From the NCBI GenBank assembly GCA_020832135.1, contig JAFIFG010000011.1:1-64000 (forward strand): a stretch of 64,000 nucleotides of DNA, read 5' to 3'. Made by a program: the position numbers and the translations under genes. The notes under the pieces are model-generated. The model was given only the letters and a program-made list of their open reading frames with translations, did no database searches and had not been told where the DNA came from. The stretch comes from Clostridiaceae bacterium (GTDB lineage Bacteria > Bacillota > Clostridia > Peptostreptococcales > Natronincolaceae). Below, piece by piece: positions 38,880 through 46,788 of the stretch. Every line of letters starts with the position of its first letter. Within the stretch, counting starts at the first letter, position 1.

Positions 38880-40130
38880 ATGAAAAAATTTTTAACAAGC
38901 ATATTAGTAATAGTGATGTTCTGTACTTTTACTACATCTACAGTAGGTGCCTTCACACCCCCAGGTTTAGCAAAAAAAGGTGGGTTGCCACCAGGCTTAC
39001 AAAAAAAGGATGAATTACCACCGGGAATTCAAAAACGTTTTGTTGACTATGAAGAATTACTTTTGGTTAATAGAGAATATGAAACAGTAATAGAAAATAT
39101 CAATACTAGTACAAGAAGAATTATTGTAAAGCAAGGTACAGCATCTATGAATTTATTGGTGGATAATAAAGCCAATATAGAGTTAAATGGAAAAGAAGTA
39201 GAATTAAAAGATTTGAAAAAAGGTGATAAAGTACATTTGAAACTAGATAAGGATCATACAGTTACAGAAATAAAAGCAATAGGTTCAGAGGATAGAATAA
39301 GTGTTTTTGAAGGAACAATTAGGTCTATTGATAAGAGAAGAAATGAAATAACCATAGTAAACAACAATCGTTCAACAGTTTATAAATTGGAGACAAACAC
39401 AACTATTAAAGTTGATGGTAGAGTAAAGGGCATAGATGATTTAGCTATTAATATGGTAGCTAAAATAACAATAGAAAATGATAAGGTTACATCGGTAGAG
39501 GCTTCAACGTCAGGTTATACAAAAATAGAGGGAACAATAGAAGAACTTAATTATAGAAATTTAGAGATGGTAGTAAAGACCGGTTCAAGAGAGCTTTTAT
39601 ACCAAGCCAAAAGTAATACACCTGTATATATTGATAATACAGCTACACGCTTTTCTAACTTATTAGAGGGCATGGAAGTAGAAGTATATATATTAGATTC
39701 AGAAATAAGATTTATCAGGGCAAATTCATTAGAAATTGAGACATTTACTGCTACTGTTGGGTCGATAAATTATAGAAATGGAGAAGTAGTTCTAAAGCAT
39801 GACAACAAAGAGGTACTGTATAACATTACTGATTCTATTATAAAAATAAATGGTACTAAAACAACAATCAGAAGTATTAAAGAAGATATGAAGGTAGAAG
39901 TAAAGCTACAAAATAAAGAGATTTTAGAGATTGATATAATTGATGAAACCAATATCTATGAAGGAAGATTAATCGAAAAAGATACAAGCAGAAACCCTTC
40001 AATCATAATACGTATAGATGGAACTAACAAAACTTTTGATGTGGATTCTGATGTGAATTTATCACGAGTAAGTGTTGGTAGCACCATAAAGATATATGTT
40101 GAAGATGGTGTAGTACTAAGAATTTCATAA
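38880..40130 (+). CDS. Secreted protein with five beta-type repeats, likely SigI target
   Basis: This 416-residue exported protein has a signal peptide (about 1-23) followed by Pro/Gly-rich PPGLAKKGGLPPGLQKK-type repeats (about 25-50). Five repeats of 55-75 residues follow, each with a pattern like R-N-x-hydrophobic strand, then a small Lys/Asn loop, then 'G/D-x-V-x-V' (for example RNLEMVVKTGSRELLYQAK and RNGEVVLKHDNKEVLYNI). They look like small beta-barrel (DUF5666/OB-like) units. Function unknown; a wall or surface role fits the SigI context. Confidence 0.75.
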   Translation: MKKFLTSILVIVMFCTFTTSTVGAFTPPGLAKKGGLPPGLQKKDELPPGIQKRFVDYEELLLVNREYETVIENINTSTRRIIVKQGTASMNLLVDNKANIELNGKEVELKDLKKGDKVHLKLDKDHTVTEIKAIGSEDRISVFEGTIRSIDKRRNEITIVNNNRSTVYKLETNTTIKVDGRVKGIDDLAINMVAKITIENDKVTSVEASTSGYTKIEGTIEELNYRNLEMVVKTGSRELLYQAKSNTPVYIDNTATRFSNLLEGMEVEVYILDSEIRFIRANSLEIETFTATVGSINYRNGEVVLKHDNKEVLYNITDSIIKINGTKTTIRSIKEDMKVEVKLQNKEILEIDIIDETNIYEGRLIEKDTSRNPSIIIRIDGTNKTFDVDSDVNLSRVSVGSTIKIYVEDGVVLRIS

Positions 40131-40145
40131 ATTTAAAAAAATAAA

Positions 40146-40167
40146 ATGGCGGAGAATTCTCCGCCAT
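40146..40167. terminator. Bidirectional hairpin between converging genes
   Basis: ATGGCGGAGAATTCTCCGCCAT is a perfect 22-base palindrome just after the repeat-protein gene and at the stop of the small minus-strand gene. Confidence 0.7.
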
Positions 40168-40304
40168 CAATCTTCTATAACATTTTGTAAGTCCACAATA
40201 ATTTCTGTCAGTCTATCTACTTTATCCCTTGCTAAACCATCATCTTCTCTAGCTTCTTGGATTTCTTTTATTGCTTCAAATAAAGTTGCCTTCCACATTT
40301 CCAT
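40167..40304 (-). CDS. Small 45-residue protein, unknown
   Basis: This short gene (MEMWKATLFEAIKEIQEARE, then DDGLARDKVDRLTEIIVDLQ and NVIED) has a clear GGAGGA ribosome site before its ATG. It is predicted as a two-helix, acidic, soluble peptide without Cys. The stop lies in the palindrome shared with the converging gene. Resemblance to a known family is not apparent; it may be a small regulator or antitoxin-like peptide. Real by start-site and composition. Confidence 0.6.
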   Translation of the reverse strand: MEMWKATLFEAIKEIQEAREDDGLARDKVDRLTEIIVDLQNVIED

Positions 40305-40408
40305 AGAACGATTCCTCCAAGTAAATTATATTTTCTTTTATAGAATATCCTCCTTTAGCACTTATTATTCAGATGAATAAAACAGTTGTTTTAAAGAAAA
40401 TGAGGCTA

Positions 40409-40441
40409 GAAGGAGCAAATTCTCAAGGAATTTGCTCCTTC
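40409..40441. terminator. Terminator hairpin near the aminopeptidase end
   Basis: GAAGGAGCAAATTC pairs perfectly with GAATTTGCTCCTTC. It has T5 on the plus strand and lies 12 bases past the minus-strand aminopeptidase stop. Confidence 0.75.
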
Positions 40442-40452
40442 TTTTTATTATA

Positions 40453-41682
40453 TTATGCCCAATTACCTTTTCTAAAAATAGGTATTAAATCTCCCTTTGA
40501 AGTTTCCCCATCTATATCCATATCAGGAGATCCTATCATAAAATCAACATGGGCTAAGCTGGTATTAACACCTTTTTCTTCCATTTCCTTTGGTGTCATT
40601 TTTGTTCCACCTTCTATACAGATAGGGTAGGCAGAGCCTACAGCAAAATGACTAGAGGCATTTTCGTCAAATAAAGTATTGAAGAAAATGACATGTGTAT
40701 CAGAGACAGGAGAGCGATGTGGCACTAAGGCTACTTCCCCTAGGTAGGAGGCTCCTTGGTCTGTTTCTAGTAGTTTCTTTAATGTTTCATAGCCAGTTTC
40801 AGCTGAAAAATCTACAATTTTACCTTTTTCGAAGGTTAGAGTAAAGTCTTCAATTAAATTACCACCATAATTCAATGGTTTTGTACTATGGACTATACCA
40901 TGAACACCTTCCTTAAGAGGCATAGAAAAAACTTCTTCAGTAGGCATATTAGGTACAAATTCAAATCCACCTTCACATTCTAAACCGCCACCAACCCATA
41001 TGTGGCCTTCTGGCAATTCCATGGTCAAGTCTGTCCTTGAATCTTTGAAATGGAGCTTTTTAAACTTTTTTGTATTTAGAAACTCTAATTTTTCCTTTAA
41101 ATTATTTATATGGTCTTCCCATGCCTTCACAGGATCCTCTTCATCAACTCTAGTAACTTTAAAAATATTTTCCCAAAGCTTTTCTATAGCCTCTGATTCA
41201 TCTAACTGTGGAAATACCTTCTTAGCCCACTCCTTTGTAGGTACGGAAACAATATTCCAATTAACACTGGCATTTTGGATGTAGACCTTAAATGGTTTCA
41301 TGGCAGTGGCAGTGGTTTTGTTCACAGTGGCAACTCTTTCAGGATCTGCTTCCTTTAGCAAGTCTGGGTTAGCAGCAGAGATAGATAAAAAGGCGGCACC
41401 TTCCTTCGCCATTTCCTCATAACCTTTAGCCTTCCACATAGGGAATTCCTTTAGTGCATCTTCAGGTGCAAGGAGAAGCTTAATTAATGTTAATTCCTCA
41501 TCAGCCCACTCTACATGAACATTTCTTGCTCCCATTTCATAAGCTTTTTTCGTAGCCTTTCTAACAAATTCAAGTGCTGGAATAGGGGCATTAATAACAA
41601 GGGTCTGTCCTTTCTGTAAATTAAGTCCTACCTTTAATGCAACTTCTGCATATTTTTCTAGATTCTGTTGAAAATTTTCCAT
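40453..41682 (-). CDS. M29 family aminopeptidase (AmpS/PepS-like)
   Basis: This 409-residue metallo-aminopeptidase of the M29 (thermophilic) family cleaves N-terminal residues in the cytoplasm. Metal-site regions are visible: the ECEGGFEFVPNMPTEEVF region (about 229-246), GEVALVPHRSPVSD (about 321-334), FFNTLFDENASSHFAVG with His/Tyr-type ligands (about 338-354) and LAHVDFMIGSPDMDIDG (about 376-392). Full length, monocistronic. Confidence 0.9.
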   Translation of the reverse strand: MENFQQNLEKYAEVALKVGLNLQKGQTLVINAPIPALEFVRKATKKAYEMGARNVHVEWADEELTLIKLLLAPEDALKEFPMWKAKGYEEMAKEGAAFLSISAANPDLLKEADPERVATVNKTTATAMKPFKVYIQNASVNWNIVSVPTKEWAKKVFPQLDESEAIEKLWENIFKVTRVDEEDPVKAWEDHINNLKEKLEFLNTKKFKKLHFKDSRTDLTMELPEGHIWVGGGLECEGGFEFVPNMPTEEVFSMPLKEGVHGIVHSTKPLNYGGNLIEDFTLTFEKGKIVDFSAETGYETLKKLLETDQGASYLGEVALVPHRSPVSDTHVIFFNTLFDENASSHFAVGSAYPICIEGGTKMTPKEMEEKGVNTSLAHVDFMIGSPDMDIDGETSKGDLIPIFRKGNWA

Positions 41683-41879
41683 TAGGTACCTCCTAGTTTG
41701 TTTAGCATTTTATCTTAATAGTATTTCTTTAGCTTAGGTAAAAAATCCTTCTAAATTTTGAAATTTTACTTAGCTACCTTTTTATTGTAGGAATAAATGT
41801 GCAATATGTGTCTTTAAATGATATAATATTGTATAAAACTATTAGATATATGGACAAAGTAGCTATTGGAGGTTTAACA

Positions 41880-42278
41880 ATGAAAAAAACTGAGGAACAG
41901 ATTGAACTATATACTAAATTTTTTCATGGTTTATCTAACCCTACAAGATACAATATTATTTTAGCCCTCATTGATAAGGAAAAAAGTGTAGGAGAATTAG
42001 TTGAAGAGTTAGGTTATTCTCAAAGTCTAATCTCTATGCAGTTAAAATGTTTAAAGTGGTGCAACTTCGTAACTTCTATTAAAGAGGGAAAAAATATTTA
42101 CTACTCGATTGCTGACGAAAGAATAGTATCTCTTCTTCAATTAGGGGAAATAATTGCAGAAGGAAATACAGAGCAAATATGCACATGCAGTGTAATACAA
42201 GTAGAAAGAAGTAAGATGGAAAAAGACGTGGAAATAGTAGAAAAAGGTGTAGCTAACTGTTGTTGTGAAGATTGTTAA
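41880..42278 (+). CDS. ArsR/SmtB family metal sensor with CmtR-like cysteines
   Basis: This 132-residue winged-helix repressor has FHGLSNPTRYNIILAL and GYSQSLISMQLKCLKWCNFV. Cysteines at 57, 61, 101 and 103, plus a C-terminal CCCEDC (127-132). Cys57, Cys61 and Cys101/103 match in number and place the Cd/Pb-binding Cys57, Cys61, Cys102 of Mycobacterium tuberculosis CmtR. ATG 41880 follows GGAGG. It is transcribed toward the sao operon and is the best candidate for its regulator, releasing DNA when a soft metal or organometal binds. Ligand not determinable. Confidence 0.85.
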   Translation: MKKTEEQIELYTKFFHGLSNPTRYNIILALIDKEKSVGELVEELGYSQSLISMQLKCLKWCNFVTSIKEGKNIYYSIADERIVSLLQLGEIIAEGNTEQICTCSVIQVERSKMEKDVEIVEKGVANCCCEDC

Positions 42279-42299
42279 AAAAAAGCATAGTATTTATCC

Positions 42300-42356
42300 A
42301 ATAGCTATCTTTAGTAAAAAAAGATGTATTTTTACTAAAGGTAGCTATTTTATTTT
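42300..42356 (+). terminator. Strong rho-independent terminator after the ArsR gene
   Basis: AATAGCTATCTTTAGTAAAA pairs with TTTTACTAAAGGTAGCTATT, and TTATTTTT follows. Confidence 0.92.
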
Positions 42357-43032
42357 TAGGATATAGTAAATCTAATGAGATGTGGTGTAATGCTTTCGTT
42401 ATAATATTTAGATGTATATTAAAAGGTATTAAATTTTTTTATAGATAGATAAAACACTATTGAAAAAATCGAATTAACAAAGTTAATTTTAATGCTATAA
42501 TGTTAAATGCATATCAATATTTTTTGATATTTTGATATGTACCTTTTAAACAACATGAAAAAACAAATCATCTAGGGGGTGTCTTAGATAAAAAAAATAG
42601 TCGTTTTATATTAGTTAAATAAATGCTTGTAGCTCATGTAAAAACAGTGAAATTTATGTATTAAAATCTGATGGAGTTGGTAAAAAGCTTTGGCAAGAAT
42701 TATGGTGTGCTCAAAGAAGTAGCTTTAATGGTAGCATATAAACATACAGTTCTTTCCTGTATGTATGCCCTATGCAGCTTGGAGAGAAAAGTAAAAAAAC
42801 CCATAGAAATTTTCTATGAAAATGAAGGGAACTATTTAAAACTTCGAATTGTAAAAATATTAACAAGTGATACAATGAAAATGGTTGTAAGATACCCACT
42901 GTATAGGAAGGGGAAGTTATATAAATTTATATTAAATTGTAGGTACACCATTATCTATGTTCAAAATACAAAAAACATATAAAGAAAACAATATATGTTT
43001 ATGTATAAAAATTACAATGAAGAGGTGAAAAA
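42357..43032. other. 680-base gap before the organometal operon
   Basis: No gene could be assigned. A 103-codon open frame (42671-42982) has no ribosome site and no recognisable family (for example ALMVAYKHTVLSCMYALCSL) and may be a relic. The operon promoter and operator should be in the last ~100 bases: the dyad at 42973-43000 and GAAGAGGTG before the saoT ATG. Confidence 0.4.
42973..43000. promoter_or_regulatory. Dyad upstream of saoT, candidate ArsR-type operator
   Basis: AAACATATA (42973-42981) is repeated inverted as TATATGTTT (42992-43000) with a 10-base spacer, ending 32 bases before the saoT start. AT-rich imperfect palindromes with ATA half-sites are typical ArsR/SmtB operators. 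Binding by the adjacent sensor is inference. Confidence 0.5.
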
Positions 43033-43293
43033 ATGGCTAAGGTTTTAGTAGAACTTATCAATACCTGCCCTAGTTGTGATCAATATGAAAGAATGATTAA
43101 GGAAGTAGAGGATAAGTATCCTGAAGCTATAGATACAAAAATTTATTATGCCGGTAAAGATTTTGATTATGTTAAAAAGTACGGTGTAGTAATGAAGGGT
43201 ACTATGATCATCAACGGAAAGAAAAAAATAGATAATTTATCAAAAGATACTATTGAAAAAGCAATTCGTGAGGCTGTGGAGGAAAATAAATGA
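43033..43293 (+). CDS. saoT: Thioredoxin-like protein SaoT (Cys form)
   Basis: This 86-residue thioredoxin-fold protein has its active site at ELINTCPSCDQYERM (Cys12, Cys15), followed by the cis-Pro-less core YGVVMKGTMIINGKKK. It is too short for a full thioredoxin and resembles MTH895/glutaredoxin-like proteins. In the SAO system as I remember it, SaoT occurs in Cys and Sec forms; here it is CPSC. It likely reduces or carries the soft-metal ligand. First gene of the operon; its end overlaps saoP by four bases. Confidence 0.72.
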   Translation: MAKVLVELINTCPSCDQYERMIKEVEDKYPEAIDTKIYYAGKDFDYVKKYGVVMKGTMIINGKKKIDNLSKDTIEKAIREAVEENK

Positions 43294-44405
43294 TAATTTT
43301 TGCAATAGTTGAAAGGGCATTGCAAACAAGCTGGCAGCTTTTAAATGGGGCTTCAATGTGGTTAATTATAAGCTTTGTTTTTGCAGGATTTCTGAGAACT
43401 TTATTAAATCCAGCTAAGTTTCAAAAAATGCTTGGCAATAAAAAGGTTTCATCTGTTGTGAAGAGCACTTTATCAGGTATGTTTTTACCTATGTGTAGTT
43501 GCGGTGTTATTCCTTTAGGATTAAGCTTGTATTATTCTGGGGCGTATTTAGGACCTACACTTGCTTTTATGACAGCGACACCTATTATTAATCCTGCAGC
43601 AGTGATATTGTCCTTTGGATTATTAGGACCTCAAATTGCTGTGATTTATTTAGTAGCTGGATTTGTAATTCCTGTAATCATTGGCATTGTCAGCAATATG
43701 TTTGCAGGAGAAGAGATTTGCCTACATGGTTTAGAGGAGGCATCTGTAGAAGAGGAAGAAGCGATTGCTTTTGAGACAGAGGAGCAATCGGGTATAGTAG
43801 AGAATATAAAATCCTCCCTACAATGGGGATTCACTGACTTAGGACTAACAGTAAGCAAATATGTTATACCGGGGATGTTGTTTGCAGGCTTAGTTTTATC
43901 TATTGTACCCCAAAGGTTTTTTCAGCAATATTTTGGAAATCCCGGGATGATTTCTATTGGAGGAGTTGCTGTGGCCTCCAGCCTAATGTATGTATGTGCT
44001 GTAGGGCATTTGCCCTTTGTCGCAGCTTTAGTTGCTAGTGGTGCAGCGCCAGGAACAGCTATTACTTTTTTATTGGCGGGAACAGCCACCAATCTTCCAG
44101 AGCTAATTAGTATATATAAGTTGATAGGCAAGAGGGCTGTGACGATGTATTCGATATTGGTGGTTTTTTCTTCCCTTGTAGTAGGGTATTTAGCTAATTT
44201 ATTACTACTACCAGGATTTACTCCCTTTATCAACTTTGATAGAAGTAGTAGATCCATAGAGATGGCAAATCGCTTTATATTCAATGCCCCTGATATCGTA
44301 AAATATATATCCTCACTAGCTGTTATATACCTTTTTTTGTGTGCTGCTTTGCCAAAAACAAAACAATTTTTAGAAAAAATACGAATAACCATTAAGGGTG
44401 TATAG
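43290..44405 (+). CDS. saoP: DUF318/ArsP-type permease SaoP
   Basis: This 371-residue membrane protein has about 8-10 helices and belongs to the DUF318 permease family, which includes ArsP, an exporter of trivalent methylarsenicals. The conserved MCSCGVIPLGLSLYYSG (Cys69, Cys71) is in helix 2-3 and its pseudo-repeat MYVCAVGHLPFVAALVASGA is in the second half. A hydrophilic acidic loop (about 140-172) splits the halves. Its position right after the thioredoxin gene suggests a metal-bearing substrate handled through thiols. Confidence 0.8.
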   Translation: MIIFAIVERALQTSWQLLNGASMWLIISFVFAGFLRTLLNPAKFQKMLGNKKVSSVVKSTLSGMFLPMCSCGVIPLGLSLYYSGAYLGPTLAFMTATPIINPAAVILSFGLLGPQIAVIYLVAGFVIPVIIGIVSNMFAGEEICLHGLEEASVEEEEAIAFETEEQSGIVENIKSSLQWGFTDLGLTVSKYVIPGMLFAGLVLSIVPQRFFQQYFGNPGMISIGGVAVASSLMYVCAVGHLPFVAALVASGAAPGTAITFLLAGTATNLPELISIYKLIGKRAVTMYSILVVFSSLVVGYLANLLLLPGFTPFINFDRSSRSIEMANRFIFNAPDIVKYISSLAVIYLFLCAALPKTKQFLEKIRITIKGV

Positions 44406-44407
44406 AT

Positions 44408-44890
44408 ATGAAAAATGAAAAGATTTTAGTTATATGTGTATTATGCTGTACCTTTATATTTCTAGTAGGATGTAGTGCTATTTTCATGGAGGACAGTAGT
44501 GTTTCTGGGAAAGAACTTAGTGTAGCAGAGGACCATGAAATATTAACCTACTTTAGAGAGAAATACCCTGACTATACCATCATAAAATGCGGTGAAGAAG
44601 ATGTAACAGGGAATGGTTTTAAAGATTTAATTGTTATTCACAATAGAAACAAAGAACAAAATTCTATGGTTGTAATTATGAACAATGGAGATGGTGATTA
44701 TGGTTTTTCTAATGAATTACCTGCTCCAGCTGAGAATCAACAAATAGAATTTAAAGATATAGACAATAAGCCACCGATAGAATTTATCGTATCTGGATCA
44801 AAGGGAAGTAATTTCGGTTTAGCTATCTTTCGCATGGTGGAAGGAGAGATAGTGGATCTATTTGCTGATGGGTTTGAGGACTGTTGTTAG
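44408..44890 (+). CDS. saoC: Lipoprotein ending in Cys-Cys-COOH, SaoC
   Basis: This 160-residue lipoprotein has lipobox LVGC (Cys22). The mature part resembles a small beta domain (TIIKCGEEDVTGNGFKDLIV, VVIMNNGDGDYGF) with FG-GAP-like turns. The last residues are ADGFEDCC, so two vicinal cysteines form the very C-terminus, free to chelate a soft metal. I recall SaoC as the 'Cys-Cys-COOH (seleno)protein'. Starts two bases after the saoP stop. Confidence 0.75.
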   Translation: MKNEKILVICVLCCTFIFLVGCSAIFMEDSSVSGKELSVAEDHEILTYFREKYPDYTIIKCGEEDVTGNGFKDLIVIHNRNKEQNSMVVIMNNGDGDYGFSNELPAPAENQQIEFKDIDNKPPIEFIVSGSKGSNFGLAIFRMVEGEIVDLFADGFEDCC

Positions 44891-44986
44891 GTTCTATATT
44901 AAATATTTTAAAAAGAAAATTTGATGGCTGATAGTTTTATTTTCAAAAACAAAATTAATATCAATAGATTGGAGAGAGTGAAGTTT

Positions 44987-46111
44987 ATGAAAAAATTTAA
45001 GTTTATAGCAACCATGCTGGTAGTACTTATGTTTTCAACTATATTCCTAACAGCTTGCAATGATAGTGGAGATAAAGAAGCTTCAAAGGGGTCAGAAGAA
45101 GATTATGTAATTAATATGGGATATTACAATTGTGACCATATGATAGCGGGACCATTGGGAGAGATGGTAGGCTTCTTTGAGGAACAAGGGTTGAATGTAG
45201 AGGTAACTGGAAATGGACAAGTACCTCAAGCTATGACGGCAGGGCATATGGATGTAGGATACATAGGGACTACGGGACTTTTAAGGGCTTTCTTACTGGA
45301 TGCACCTATTAGAATAGTAGCAAACAATCATATAGGGGGATCAATGTATCTTATTGTTTCCAATGACATTAAAGAGCCAGAGGATTTGATTGGAAAGAAG
45401 TTGGCGATTGGCTCGCAACCTGAGTTGAATGGAACTTGGATTTCCGCTTCACAGAATTTAGGTATCCCGCTAGAGGCAGAGCATTACGAGACCTATGACT
45501 TTGGATCAGATCAAGAAAAATTTTTAGCTTTAAAACTTGGTCAAATAGATGGTTTTACAGCCTGTGATCCGTGGGGCTCTATGGCGGAATACGAAGGTAT
45601 AGGATATAGAATGAATACCTACTATAAACTTCCTACTGATAAGCTTGGAGCTTGTTGTATGCTTTCTATGAATAAAAACTTTATTGAAGAGCAACCTGAA
45701 TTAGCTAAGAAAAAGATTTTGGCCCATATAGAGTCTCTTAAATATATTTACCAGCAGCCACTTCAGTCGGCAAAGGCATTTTCACATGTTTTTCAAGTGC
45801 CGTTGGAGGTTTCTTTAAGAACGATATATGTAAAAACTGTAGAAGATGGTCGTTCGCTTACATGGAAGGTTTATCCAGAGTATCTTGAAAATATGGTGGA
45901 GTTTTTGATGGAGTATGGCTTGTTAGAGAAAGAGCCAAATATTGAAGAAGTAACACATTTAGAATTATTAGAGGAATTAAAAGCTGAAAGAGATGATATT
46001 GATTTTGATGCTTTTATTAAGGAATTTGTAGATCCAATATTCCCACTAGGGATGGATTACGAAGAATGGAAGGAAAAGGCATATGAAGTGGATGAGGGAT
46101 CAAGGATATAA
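44987..46111 (+). CDS. NMT1/TauA-type ABC substrate-binding lipoprotein with Cys-Cys pair
   Basis: This 374-residue periplasmic-type binding protein of the SsuA/NrtA/TauA family has lipobox LTAC (Cys24). Besides the lipid Cys it has Cys49 (YYNCDHM), Cys193 (TACDPWG) and a vicinal pair Cys223-Cys224 (GACCMLSMN). Usual family members lack this pair, so a soft-metal ligand is plausible. It lies between saoC and saoL in the same transcript and should feed the downstream SaoE/SaoA transporter. ATG 44987 follows GGAGAG. Which of the two binding proteins carries the name SaoB is uncertain. Confidence 0.8.
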   Translation: MKKFKFIATMLVVLMFSTIFLTACNDSGDKEASKGSEEDYVINMGYYNCDHMIAGPLGEMVGFFEEQGLNVEVTGNGQVPQAMTAGHMDVGYIGTTGLLRAFLLDAPIRIVANNHIGGSMYLIVSNDIKEPEDLIGKKLAIGSQPELNGTWISASQNLGIPLEAEHYETYDFGSDQEKFLALKLGQIDGFTACDPWGSMAEYEGIGYRMNTYYKLPTDKLGACCMLSMNKNFIEEQPELAKKKILAHIESLKYIYQQPLQSAKAFSHVFQVPLEVSLRTIYVKTVEDGRSLTWKVYPEYLENMVEFLMEYGLLEKEPNIEEVTHLELLEELKAERDDIDFDAFIKEFVDPIFPLGMDYEEWKEKAYEVDEGSRI

Positions 46112-46118
46112 CAATAGA

Positions 46119-46766
46119 ATGTTAGACAAATCCTTACTAGATCAATTGGAAATTGAAAGTATACATTCTAATTTGAATTTAAAAGAAAGAGCAGTAAGGA
46201 AGTGTTTAATAGAGCATGTGCTAGAAAATAAAGCTTCCTGTGGCAGTCGACACATAGCTTCGAAGCTGAAAATGGGTGTAGAGGAATTAGAAGCAACGAT
46301 GGATAGCCTTATAGAGAAAAATGCTATTGTTACAGATGAGAATAAAAATGTACAATTTATCTATCCAGTTTCAACCTTGCCAACTGAACACAAAGTAATA
46401 CTTCAAGATGGTAGATGGCTCTATGCTATGTGTGCTATAGATGCTATGGGGGTAGCCTTTACTCTTCAACAGGATATAAGCATTACATCCCAATGCGCAG
46501 CATGTGGAGAAGAAGTGGATATAGAGATGGTAAAGGGTGAAATAACCTATGTTCAACCGGAGGAAGTACATATTCTCCATATGGATTTAAGTAAAATAGA
46601 TAATTGGGCTGGTAGCTGCTGAAATATTATGAAATTCTTCTGTAAGGAGAAACATTTTGAGCAGTGGGTTGAGGCCAATAAGATTAACAAGGAAGGTATT
46701 TTTTGTTTAAATATCCATGAAGCAAGAATCGTAGCAAAAATGCTCTTTAATGTGGAGGATAAGTAG
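46119..46766 (+). CDS. saoL: MerB-like organometal lyase SaoL, selenoprotein (UGA = Sec168)
   Basis: Read through the TGA at 46620-46622, this is a 215-residue protein of normal MerB length. The N-terminal helical domain (about 1-85) is followed by the catalytic core GRWLYAMCAIDAM (Cys105, Asp108, matching MerB Cys96 and Asp99), SQCAACGEEVDI (Cys126) and NWAGSC-U-NIMKFFCKE, matching the MerB FCCHVHFF region around catalytic Cys159. The C-terminal part (HFEQWVEAN ... HEARIVAKMLFNVED) is also typical of MerB and lies wholly after the UGA. MerB cleaves carbon-mercury bonds. A hairpin at 46635-46651 suits a SECIS. Not an ordinary pseudogene. Confidence 0.85.
46635..46651 (+). promoter_or_regulatory. 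Candidate bacterial SECIS element in saoL
   Basis: TTCTTC (46635-46640) pairs with GGAGAA (46646-46651) over six base pairs (one G-U) around the loop TGTAA. The loop begins 18 bases after the UGA and has G in its second position, within the spacing and loop rules for bacterial SECIS elements. Confidence 0.7.
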
Positions 46767-46788
46767 TAGATAAAGGTTGGTATAAATA

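Noticed and set aside
42671-42982. 103-codon open frame before saoT
   Set aside because: No ribosome site, no recognisable family, overlaps the candidate operator. Kept only as a possible relic in the gap entry.
46629-46766. A separate short gene (start ATG 46629) after the MerB-like gene
   Set aside because: It is in the same frame as the MerB-like gene, has no ribosome site, and encodes exactly the missing MerB C-terminus. Read-through of UGA explains it better.
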